Below, one piece after another: positions 1 through 5,811 of a DNA stretch of 6,307 nt. Position numbers and translations under genes: made by a program. The DNA lies in contig CAKRHU010000099.1 of NCBI GenBank assembly GCA_934339215.1, positions 1 to 6,307 on the forward strand, in the 5' to 3' direction. Position 1 is the stretch's first letter; each line of letters begins with the position of its first letter. This DNA comes from an uncultured Lacticaseibacillus sp. (lineage in GTDB: Bacteria; Bacillota; Bacilli; Lactobacillales; Lactobacillaceae). A model generated the notes under the pieces. The model was not told the DNA's origin. It made no database searches and saw nothing but the letters and a program-made list of their open reading frames with translations.

Positions 1-1790
1 TCAGCGTCTGGCGTGGTGAACTTCTTCAAGTTGCCGGCCAAGCTATACAGCGACATGTTGACCAAATTGGAGCGGCTGTTGGCGAATTGTTTAAGCAATG
101 GCACCACTGCCGCATAGGTCAATTGTTGGCCTTCTGACAACAAGCGTAAGTCTTGCAAGGTTTGCATTTGCGTGATGGCATCGAGGGCTTCAACATCTTT
201 GAGCAGATCCGCCATCAAAGTCTCATCATATTTCACAATAAAATGCGATTCATTGCCATCATTCAACCGCAAAGCATGCCCGGCTTTGGCGCGCAAGTCA
301 GCGTAATCCCCGAGATCAAGCGTCGTGGTGGTCATCAAACGTGGCGCGTCAAAGTTAGCTTTCAATGGGATCTGCCACTCGCGGCCTTTTGGCGTGTTGT
401 CGCCGATGAAGAATTGTTGTTGGCTGAGTTGCAAGTGACCGTCAATCACAGCGGCATCAACAACAGGATAGCCTGGTTGTTGTAGCCAGCCTTCCATGAC
501 CGCGCCGACATCGATGCCAGACGCTTCGCCTAATGCCGCCCACAAGTCAGCGCCAGTGGCATTGCCATATTGATGCGCAGCAAAGTAAGCTTTCAAGCCT
601 TTGCGCAAAGCGTCGTCGCCGATCAACGCGCGCACCATCACTAACATCCGCGAGCCTTTGGCATAAACGATCGCGCCATCAAACAAACTGATGATTTCCG
701 CTGGGTCGTTGACGTCAACATGGACCGATTGCACGCCGTCAGTGGCATCGCGTTGCAAGGCAGCGGTGGCTTCATCCGTTTGGAAGACTTCCCAAATGTG
801 CCAATCTGGTTCCAAGGCGTCAACGGCGACGTATTCCATCATGTTGGCGAAGGACTCGTTCAGCCACAGATCATCCCACCACTTCATCGTCACCAAATCC
901 CCGAACCATTGATGGGCGAGTTCATGGGCAACCACAGTAGCGACGCGTTGCTTCATTTCCAAAGACGTATTGGCGGGATCAACGGTCAAATAAGCTTCGC
1001 GGTAAGTGACCAAGCCCCAGTTTTCCATGGCACCAGCGGAGAAATCAGGCAGCGCCAATTGATAGGAATGTGGGAGCGGATAAGGCGTTTGATAAAAGTC
1101 TTCATAAAATTCGATACTGCGCTTGGCAATATCCAAGGCAAAATCCAATTCGTTGGCCGCATGGGCTTTGGTAGCAAAAACGCCGATTTCAACCCCAGAC
1201 TTGGTATGGGTGAGCTTCTTTTGCAAGTCGCCAAATGCAAAGGCGACCAAGTAGGTGGACATTTTCACCGTAGTGTCAAAGTAATGCACGCCGTTTTCCA
1301 CTTTGACTTCTGGCATGTTGGCGATAATGGTTTCGCCAGGTTGTTCGTCGAACTTCACCGCCAAATCAAAAGTGGCTTTGGCTTCTGGTTCGTCAATGCC
1401 TGGGAACGCTTGGCGCGCCGCAGTGGTTTCAAACTGAGTGCCGATCAACTCTTTGCGCACGCCATCGACATTATAATAGGAGGGATAGATTCCCATCATC
1501 GTGTCAGTGAGCTTGGCGGCATAAGTGATGGCAAGCGTGGTGTCGCCAGCTTCAGGCAAGTCGATGCGGACGCATTCAGCCTCGTCGTCTACGGTAAAGC
1601 CGACTGATTTGCCATCGGCTTCAACAGCTTCGATGCTCAAGAATTTCTGGTGAACGGCGATTTGTGATGCCGCTGCGTGACCAGTGATTTCAGTGTGACC
1701 GTTGATGGTTTTATGCGCCCGATCAATGTCCAAATAGACGTTATAATGTGACGGTTGGAATGTTTCAAATAAATGTGTTAATTTTGCCAT
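1..1790 (-). CDS. pepN: Aminopeptidase N (M1 zinc metallopeptidase), C-terminus cut by window edge
   Basis: Cytoplasmic zinc aminopeptidase that removes N-terminal residues from peptides; in lactic acid bacteria it is a main general aminopeptidase for casein-derived peptides. Translating the minus strand from the ATG at 1788-1790 (MAKLTHLFETF...) gives about 596 uninterrupted residues running off the left edge. The M1 hallmarks are all present: substrate-binding GAMEN at residues 253-257, zinc site HELAH at 289-293 (H289, catalytic E290, H293), third zinc ligand E312 in the LNESFA segment, and the likely transition-state Tyr376 in VYAKGS. The N-terminal beta domain and catalytic domain are complete. 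PepN of this family is about 840-850 residues, so roughly 250 C-terminal residues lie outside the window. No signal peptide is seen. A G-rich stretch (GGGGGA) before the start is the likely, somewhat weak ribosome binding site. It follows the GGDEF gene but is separated by a terminator and has its own -10 box, so it is probably transcribed independently. Confidence 0.97.
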   Translation of the reverse strand, partial: MAKLTHLFETFQPSHYNVYLDIDRAHKTINGHTEITGHAAASQIAVHQKFLSIEAVEADGKSVGFTVDDEAECVRIDLPEAGDTTLAITYAAKLTDTMMGIYPSYYNVDGVRKELIGTQFETTAARQAFPGIDEPEAKATFDLAVKFDEQPGETIIANMPEVKVENGVHYFDTTVKMSTYLVAFAFGDLQKKLTHTKSGVEIGVFATKAHAANELDFALDIAKRSIEFYEDFYQTPYPLPHSYQLALPDFSAGAMENWGLVTYREAYLTVDPANTSLEMKQRVATVVAHELAHQWFGDLVTMKWWDDLWLNESFANMMEYVAVDALEPDWHIWEVFQTDEATAALQRDATDGVQSVHVDVNDPAEIISLFDGAIVYAKGSRMLVMVRALIGDDALRKGLKAYFAAHQYGNATGADLWAALGEASGIDVGAVMEGWLQQPGYPVVDAAVIDGHLQLSQQQFFIGDNTPKGREWQIPLKANFDAPRLMTTTTLDLGDYADLRAKAGHALRLNDGNESHFIVKYDETLMADLLKDVEALDAITQMQTLQDLRLLSEGQQLTYAAVVPLLKQFANSRSNLVNMSLYSLAGNLKKFTTPDA

Positions 1791-1827
1791 TAGGAATCCC
1801 CCAATTATTTAAAATCTGATGAAGCTT

Positions 1828-1833
1828 ATTATA
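1828..1833 (-). promoter_or_regulatory. -10 box of the pepN promoter
   Basis: A perfect TATAAT on the minus strand lies 38-43 nt upstream of the pepN ATG, which would give a 5' leader of about 30 nt. No good -35 hexamer is found: the 17-nt position falls on the terminator stem of the upstream gene (TCGCCG). The -10 is seen directly; promoter activity is inferred. Confidence 0.6.
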
Positions 1834-1844
1834 CACTTCTCACC

Positions 1845-1875
1845 AAAAAACGGCGACTGTTAAACACAGTCACCG
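1845..1875 (-). terminator. Intrinsic terminator of the GGDEF gene
   Basis: On the minus strand a 10-bp stem (arms 1866-1875 and 1851-1860, one G-U pair) with a 5-nt loop (1861-1865) is followed by six U residues (1845-1850). The TGA stop of the GGDEF gene (1870-1872) lies inside the first arm. The hairpin separates that gene from pepN. Confidence 0.88.
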
Positions 1876-3021
1876 TTGGGCAAGCGTTTGGCCATTGATG
1901 GTCACCGTGTTGCGGCCAGCACGCTTGGAATTATATAAGTATTGATCCGCGCGATTGTAGACATCTAAATAATTCTGATCATCGCTGCGAGAGCGGTCTT
2001 CGCCTAAGCTGACCGTGATTTGAAAGGGCTGCCCGGCTTCGGAAACGAAATGTAGCGCCCCGAGTTCGTCATGAATACGCCAAGCGATTTTTTCGGCTTG
2101 TTTGATGCTAGGCACGATTTGGGGAATGATCAACGAGAACTCCTCGCCACCAGTGCGATAACAGCGCACATCTGGATACCCGAGATGGTTGGCCACCACT
2201 TCCATGCGCGTGGCCACTGCTTCTAGCACTTGATTGCCCATTAAATGCCCATAGCGATCATTGATCCCCTTGAAATGGTCGATATCAAAGGTATACAACG
2301 CAAACGGCGTGCCGCTGATTTGACTTTGCTGGTAAATCGTTAAGAGATCTTCATTGAAGACGCGGAAATTATTCAATTGCGTCAACTCATCGATGCGCGC
2401 TTCAACTTTAAGTAAGGCCGTTTTTGCCCGCTGGCGCTTAACGCCAAAATGCACCACCCACAACAGCCCCGCTAGAACCAAACATGACCCCACTTCCCAA
2501 AGCCACCCCACGTCGATGCCACGCAGTGAGCGATAGTTGATGATCATAAAAGGCGCGGCAAACAAAACGGCAAACGGCAAATAACACCACCAGATATGGC
2601 CGATCGGCGTGGCATAACGTTGCGCGACCCACATCAAAATCAAGGTCGCCAAATAAAATCCGGCCCACAAAGGCGTGTGGGGCAACCACCAATACCAAAC
2701 TAATAACGTGGTCGCCAAACTCAGCCACACCAGGCGCTTTTGATTACACAATAAAGCATACATCACCGTGGCGATTTGAAAGTTCAAATAAGTCCACCCG
2801 ACCCCAATGGCATTGTGTGCTGCCGCCATCGAAAAAATCGACGCGAAGTGAAACAGCAACAAAAAGCCAATCGTCATCCCGGCCAAATAAACTTGCCGCA
2901 AATGCTTGGGCTGATCACTTTGAAATTTAACTTGCAATAACCATTCATAAAGCAAGGCATAGCCAACTAAAACCAGCGTATTGGTTAAAAACGTGGTGAT
3001 CCTTAAGCCCCATGCAACCAT
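1870..3021 (-). CDS. Membrane-anchored GGDEF-domain protein (putative diguanylate cyclase)
   Basis: A protein of 383 residues. About the first 195 residues hold some six or seven hydrophobic, Trp-rich membrane segments (roughly 8-30, 44-66, 72-92, 97-113, 117-134, 143-162, 173-192). A cytoplasmic GGDEF domain follows: DELTQLNN at 211-218, metal-binding D246 in DIDHFK, N254-D255, signature GGEEF at 291-295, VSLG at 337-340 and a C-terminal AD...K..GRN block near 358-371. Such domains normally make cyclic di-GMP from two GTP; the membrane part presumably senses a signal. The active-site signature is intact. Two features stand out: the inhibitory RxxD I-site is absent before GGEEF, and the usual Asp in the GHxxGD motif is Asn (N263). 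An in-frame ATG at 3054 gives 11 more residues but has no ribosome site; the ATG at 3021 has AGGAGG 7 nt upstream, so I use it. It is apparently monocistronic, and the signal and product are unknown. Confidence 0.92.
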   Translation of the reverse strand: MVAWGLRITTFLTNTLVLVGYALLYEWLLQVKFQSDQPKHLRQVYLAGMTIGFLLLFHFASIFSMAAAHNAIGVGWTYLNFQIATVMYALLCNQKRLVWLSLATTLLVWYWWLPHTPLWAGFYLATLILMWVAQRYATPIGHIWWCYLPFAVLFAAPFMIINYRSLRGIDVGWLWEVGSCLVLAGLLWVVHFGVKRQRAKTALLKVEARIDELTQLNNFRVFNEDLLTIYQQSQISGTPFALYTFDIDHFKGINDRYGHLMGNQVLEAVATRMEVVANHLGYPDVRCYRTGGEEFSLIIPQIVPSIKQAEKIAWRIHDELGALHFVSEAGQPFQITVSLGEDRSRSDDQNYLDVYNRADQYLYNSKRAGRNTVTINGQTLAQR

Positions 3022-3028
3022 CAGTGGC

Positions 3029-3034
3029 CCTCCT
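3029..3034 (-). promoter_or_regulatory. Ribosome binding site that fixes the GGDEF start
   Basis: A perfect AGGAGG on the minus strand sits 7 nt before the ATG at 3019-3021. The upstream in-frame ATG at 3054 has only an AT-rich leader without a Shine-Dalgarno sequence. Confidence 0.88.
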
Positions 3035-3100
3035 TTCAAAATCACCTCCAGCATAACATAGGTTCAAAAAAATGGTTTTAAAAAAACAAAATTTGGACAC

Positions 3101-3129
3101 TTGTCTAAGCTAATGATTGCGTTTACACT
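3101..3129 (+). promoter_or_regulatory. Probable sigma-A promoter of the HAD phosphatase gene
   Basis: TTGTCT (3101-3106) and TACACT (3124-3129) are separated by exactly 17 bp; each matches 4 of 6 consensus bases. Transcription would start near 3136, leaving a leader of about 25 nt. An imperfect dyad (3093-3108) covers the -35 and a cre-like sequence (3114-3127) overlaps the -10. Inferred from sequence only. Confidence 0.55.
3114..3127 (+). promoter_or_regulatory. Candidate cre (CcpA) site over the HAD-gene promoter
   Basis: TGATTGCGTTTACA matches the cre consensus TGWAANCGNTNWCA at every fixed position except the two A bases of the left half. It overlaps the predicted -10 box, a position that would repress transcription when glucose is present. 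Short degenerate sites arise by chance, so this is tentative. Confidence 0.35.
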
Positions 3130-3160
3130 AAAGGTATTCATTGTAAAAAGGAAGACGCTT

Positions 3161-3967
3161 ATGACCCCTTACGCTATTTTCATGGATATCGACGGCACCT
3201 TAGTCGACCACTCTCAAATCCCCACTCAAGCCACCGTGGACGCCATCGCCAAATTCCGCGCTGCTGGCAATTTGTTCTTCATCGCCTCTGGTCGCCCCTT
3301 ATTTTCCGCGCGGGTGATGGCAGATCGCATCGGTCCAAACTTAAATGTGATCTGCTCCAACGGCTCAGTCATCGCCGTTGATCAACAAGTCGACAACATT
3401 CATTTGTCACAAGCAGCGTTAGGCGGCATTTATTACATCGCAAAGAAATATGGCATCCGCACCCATTTCTTCACCAAAGAATCCGTGATTTTCCTCGATC
3501 AACCGACTGAACCAATTTCCCGTGACGCAAAAAATCGCATCGCCGGTGAAGACCCCAGCAAAAATCAACGTGTGCACTCACTGGAAGCATTATTGGCGCT
3601 GGCGCCAGAAATCACCAACGGCATCAGCATTTCCTCAGACCTCGACTTGCGGTTGGCTGCCAAAGCCGAAATGGCCAAGCTGCCTGACATCGACGTTTCC
3701 TCCAGTGGTTTCGACAATATCGAAATCACCGCCAAAGGCATCAATAAAGCTTCCGCCATCAAAGCCGTATGCGCAAAGCTCGCCATCCCCATGAGCCACA
3801 CCATGGCGTTTGGCGATGGTGACAACGACTTGCAAATGCTGACCACCGTGCACTACGGCGTGGCGATGGGCAACGCCAATGAGCGCGTGAAAGCAGCGGT
3901 GCATCATTTCACCACCGACATTCACCATGACGGCGTGGCCACGTACTTGCATCACTTCTTTGATTAA
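3161..3967 (+). CDS. Cof-type HAD-superfamily (IIB) hydrolase
   Basis: A soluble phosphatase of 268 residues. Members of this family hydrolyse small phosphorylated metabolites such as sugar phosphates, nucleotides or flavin precursors; the substrate cannot be told from sequence. All four HAD motifs are visible: I, DIDGTLVD with nucleophile D9 and acid/base D11; II, S43 in IASGRP; III, K196 in GINKASA; IV, FGDGDND at 217-223 with Mg-binding D219 and D223. The roughly 100-residue insert between motifs II and III is the C2 cap that defines type IIB. The full length fits the family. The ATG at 3161 is preceded by AAAGGA with an 8-nt gap; a longer reading from TTG at 3101 would begin inside the -35 box and is rejected. 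The gene stands alone, divergent from the GGDEF gene and convergent with the sulfonate-binding protein gene, with its own promoter and terminator. Confidence 0.95.
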   Translation: MTPYAIFMDIDGTLVDHSQIPTQATVDAIAKFRAAGNLFFIASGRPLFSARVMADRIGPNLNVICSNGSVIAVDQQVDNIHLSQAALGGIYYIAKKYGIRTHFFTKESVIFLDQPTEPISRDAKNRIAGEDPSKNQRVHSLEALLALAPEITNGISISSDLDLRLAAKAEMAKLPDIDVSSSGFDNIEITAKGINKASAIKAVCAKLAIPMSHTMAFGDGDNDLQMLTTVHYGVAMGNANERVKAAVHHFTTDIHHDGVATYLHHFFD

Positions 3968-3970
3968 AAT

Positions 3971-4015
3971 AAAGGCTCAGTTCTCGATGATGAGAGCTGA
4001 GCCTTTCGTCTTTTT
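3971..4015 (+). terminator. Intrinsic terminator of the HAD hydrolase gene
   Basis: A 15-bp stem (3971-3985 with 3992-4006, one G-U pair) with a 6-nt loop begins 3 nt after the stop codon. A U5 run (4011-4015) follows 4 nt after the stem. Confidence 0.88.
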
Positions 4016-4058
4016 GTTCAAATTTTGTTAACGAGCATGCCTACGATAATTCTTAACC

Positions 4059-4090
4059 AAAAAAATGACGGCCTTCCTCCGTCGTCATTT
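4059..4090 (-). terminator. Intrinsic terminator of the acetyltransferase/sulfonate-binding operon
   Basis: On the minus strand, arms at 4083-4090 and 4063-4070 form an 8-bp stem (AAATGACG/CGTCATTT) around a 12-nt loop. Seven U residues (4059-4065) close it, the last overlapping the stem base. It begins 7 nt after the TAA at 4098-4100, so the operon ends with the binding-protein gene. Confidence 0.85.
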
Positions 4091-4097
4091 CCCCACA

Positions 4098-5069
4098 TTA
4101 TTTGATCACGTAATCAGAAATCGTCACATGCTTGGTCACTAATTTCTGCGCATAAAACTCATCGGCGATGGCTTGTTGTTCCTTGATATTCGTCTTCGTC
4201 ACGGCACCCATTGAGAAGCTGCGGCGGTCAAGCATTTGGTTGACGACTTCGGCGTTGAGCTTCAAGGTCTTCACCAGCATCTTGGACAAATCAGCTTGGT
4301 TGTTGTTCGCCCAAGTCATGTCTACCGACAGCGCTTTGGTCAAAGTTTGCGACAAGGCTTTGTGCGTGGTGGCAAATTTGCGCGTGCTCAATAAGTAATC
4401 CCGGTTTTTGGCCAAGCCGGTGTCATCGACCAGCAACTTGGCACCGCCAGTAACTTCAGCTGTGGCCGAGTAGGGATCCCAAGTCGCCCAAGCATCGATG
4501 GTGCCTTTGGCAAAGGCCACGGCGGCCGCATTTTGGTCCATATCCACCAAGGTCACGTCTTTGGTGGTCAGGCCGGCTTTTTGTAAGGCCATCAGCACCA
4601 TGTACTGCGAGCTGGTGCCTTTGGTGTAGGCGATGCGCTTGCCTTTTAAATCCGCTAAACTGGTGATCGACACGGATTTTTTGACTTCGATACCAGAGCC
4701 ATGAACTTTATCCGCGCCTGCCGCCACGTAAACAAAGTCCATCCCGTTGGCTTGGGCAGCGACTGGTGGCACATCCCCAGCCCGGGCGTAATCGATGTTG
4801 CCAGCGTTTAAAGCGGTATTTAAGGCGGCGCCGCTTTGGAATTCTTTGAAGGTGACTTTGTAGCCGGCTTTTTTCAACGTTTTGGTTAAAACGCCATGTT
4901 GGCGGGAAATATCAACAGGATCGGCTTTTTGGTAACCGATCACCACTGGCGTTAAATGTTTGGCGGCGTCATCTTTCAGCCCATAAGTTTCGTGATAACC
5001 GTATGCTGCGCCGGCCACGGCCCCGATCATCAAAAGCCAAAACAACCCAATTTTAAATTTGCGGTTCAT
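4098..5069 (-). CDS. Aliphatic-sulfonate-type ABC transporter substrate-binding protein (SsuA/TauA-like)
   Basis: A 323-residue extracytoplasmic binding protein of the nitrate/sulfonate/taurine family, which delivers organosulfonates or related anions to an ABC importer. Residues 1-7 are basic and about 8-24 hydrophobic, making a signal or anchor sequence. The mature part shows family blocks: VVIGYQKADPV at 42-52, EFQSGAALNTALNAGNIDY at 76-94, GDVPPVAAQ at 98-106, LADLKGKRIAYTKGTSSQY at 138-156 and WATWDPYSA at 194-202. There is no cysteine anywhere, so it cannot be a lipoprotein like most Gram-positive binding proteins; it is either anchored by the N-terminal segment or released by signal peptidase I (for example after AYG, residues 22-24). 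The start codon lies inside the 3' end of the acetyltransferase gene (17-bp overlap), with AAGGAG at 5080-5085, 10 nt upstream. A terminator follows, so no permease or ATPase is adjacent on this side. Ligand specificity is inferred from family only. Confidence 0.9.
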   Translation of the reverse strand: MNRKFKIGLFWLLMIGAVAGAAYGYHETYGLKDDAAKHLTPVVIGYQKADPVDISRQHGVLTKTLKKAGYKVTFKEFQSGAALNTALNAGNIDYARAGDVPPVAAQANGMDFVYVAAGADKVHGSGIEVKKSVSITSLADLKGKRIAYTKGTSSQYMVLMALQKAGLTTKDVTLVDMDQNAAAVAFAKGTIDAWATWDPYSATAEVTGGAKLLVDDTGLAKNRDYLLSTRKFATTHKALSQTLTKALSVDMTWANNNQADLSKMLVKTLKLNAEVVNQMLDRRSFSMGAVTKTNIKEQQAIADEFYAQKLVTKHVTISDYVIK

Positions 5070-5685
5070 CGCGCCCAGTCTCCTTTTTGTATTGTTCCGC
5101 CTGGTCGGCCCATGATTTTCGATCCGCGTCAGAAATTACGCGCAACACTCGCGCTGGATTGCCCACTGCCACGACATTATCTGGAAGATCATGCACCACC
5201 ACCGAACCGGCGCCCACCACGGTATTGCTACCGATGGACACCCCTGGTAACACGGTCACGTTCCCGCCAAGCCAGGTGTTGTCGCCAATGGTGATCGGTT
5301 TGGCAAATTCCAGCATCGACACCCGCACACTGGCATCGATCGGGTGGCCGGCGGTCAACAAATTCACCCGCGGGCCGATTTTGACATTGTCGCCGATGGT
5401 GATCCAATTAGTGTCGAGAAACACGGCATCGACATTACAATAAAAGTTGCGCCCCACTTTGATGTGCGTGCCGTAATCCACTTCAAACGGTGGCTGGACG
5501 TAAACATCTGCTGCGCCAAAAATCTGCGCTTCCAAGCGCGTGATTTCGTCGAGCTGATCGGCAGGCAAGGCATTAATGCGTTGGACGAATAATTTACCTG
5601 GCCACTCGCGATGTTCGGCGTTAATTTTTTCGGTAATATATAACTGACCGGCTAACATGCGGTCGTACTCTGCGTCTTGTGCCAT
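5053..5685 (-). CDS. Maltose/galactoside-type O-acetyltransferase (hexapeptide-repeat family)
   Basis: A 210-residue cytoplasmic acyltransferase that would move an acetyl group from acetyl-CoA to a sugar hydroxyl. An N-terminal Mac-type domain (about 3-55, with MLAGQLYI) precedes a left-handed beta-helix built from hexapeptide repeats. Family signatures follow in order: PPFEVDYG at 65-72, ITIGDNVKIGPRV at 95-107, catalytic H114 in TAGHP, ITIGDNTWLGGNVTVLPGV at 131-149 and VGNPARVLR at 174-182. Length and motifs match Maa/LacA/NodL-type enzymes; the sugar acceptor is not predictable. An in-frame ATG at 5709 would add 8 residues, but AAGGAG (5693-5698) lies 7 nt before the ATG at 5685, so that is the likely start. 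It is the first gene of an operon with the overlapping sulfonate-binding protein gene, which suggests translational coupling. It is divergent from the barrel-protein gene at 5812. Confidence 0.92.
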   Translation of the reverse strand: MAQDAEYDRMLAGQLYITEKINAEHREWPGKLFVQRINALPADQLDEITRLEAQIFGAADVYVQPPFEVDYGTHIKVGRNFYCNVDAVFLDTNWITIGDNVKIGPRVNLLTAGHPIDASVRVSMLEFAKPITIGDNTWLGGNVTVLPGVSIGSNTVVGAGSVVVHDLPDNVVAVGNPARVLRVISDADRKSWADQAEQYKKETGRDEPQI

Positions 5686-5692
5686 CCCCATG

Positions 5693-5698
5693 CTCCTT
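5693..5698 (-). promoter_or_regulatory. Ribosome binding site that fixes the acetyltransferase start
   Basis: AAGGAG on the minus strand lies 7 nt before the ATG at 5683-5685. A second ATG two codons earlier is only 1 nt from it, too close, and the ATG at 5709 lies upstream of it. Confidence 0.82.
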
Positions 5699-5714
5699 GC
5701 GTATAACAAAAATT

Positions 5715-5723
5715 ATTTTATCA
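5715..5723 (-). promoter_or_regulatory. Candidate extended -10 promoter of the acetyltransferase operon
   Basis: The minus strand reads TGATAAAAT: a TAAAAT box (5 of 6) with the TGn extension that can replace a weak -35. The hexamer 17 bp upstream (ATCAAT) is poor. Transcription would start near 5708, leaving a leader of about 23 nt that contains the ribosome site. Confidence 0.45.
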
Positions 5724-5746
5724 CAAGGCCAATACTTATTGATGTA

Positions 5747-5760
5747 ACAAAACGCTTTCA
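5747..5760 (+). promoter_or_regulatory. Candidate cre (CcpA) site in the divergent control region
   Basis: ACAAAACGCTTTCA fits the cre consensus TGWAANCGNTNWCA at all fixed positions except the leading TG. It overlaps the predicted -35 of the barrel gene (5757-5762), where binding would repress, and lies about 40-52 bp upstream of the predicted start of the acetyltransferase operon. Tentative. Confidence 0.45.
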
Positions 5761-5784
5761 CAATGATTATTGTCGTGGTATCGT
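5757..5784 (+). promoter_or_regulatory. Probable promoter of the TIM-barrel gene
   Basis: TTCACA (5757-5762, 5 of 6) and TATCGT (5779-5784, 4 of 6) are 16 bp apart, and the -10 carries the TGn extension (5776-5778). The expected start is near 5791. A perfect dyad, ACAAT-GATT-ATTGT (5760-5773), lies between the two boxes. Confidence 0.55.
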
Positions 5785-5811
5785 CAAGGTAGTGATTTTG
5801 GAGGTAGTAAA

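Noticed and set aside
720..1607. A 295-codon open frame on the plus strand, antisense to pepN, plus several shorter ones at 153-912.
   Set aside because: They lie wholly inside the pepN coding sequence, which carries all M1 catalytic motifs on the minus strand. Their products show no recognisable domain and no ribosome site of note; they are mirror frames of a G+C-biased gene.
3101..3160. A 20-codon N-terminal extension of the HAD hydrolase starting at a TTG.
   Set aside because: The TTG is part of the predicted -35 box, no Shine-Dalgarno precedes it, and family members begin shortly before the DxDGT motif, as the ATG at 3161 does.
3635..3955. Antisense open frames (3565-3846 and 3635-3955, minus) and a plus-strand frame at 3522-3794 within the HAD gene.
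   Set aside because: They are fully contained in a gene with four intact HAD motifs; the His- or Ser/Pro-rich translations look like frame shadows.
4019..4058. Possible long inverted repeat GTTAA...TTAAC between the two convergent terminators.
   Set aside because: The arms are only 5 bp and about 20 nt apart, as expected by chance in AT-rich DNA.
4956..5592. Plus-strand open frames across the acetyltransferase and binding-protein genes (4956-5294, 5087-5443, 5344-5592).
   Set aside because: They are antisense to two well-supported minus-strand genes, have low-complexity translations and show no ribosome site worth noting.
5704..5752. Direct repeat TAACAAAA at 5704-5711 and 5745-5752.
   Set aside because: An 8-bp A-rich repeat seen twice is not distinguishable from chance and shows no further pattern.
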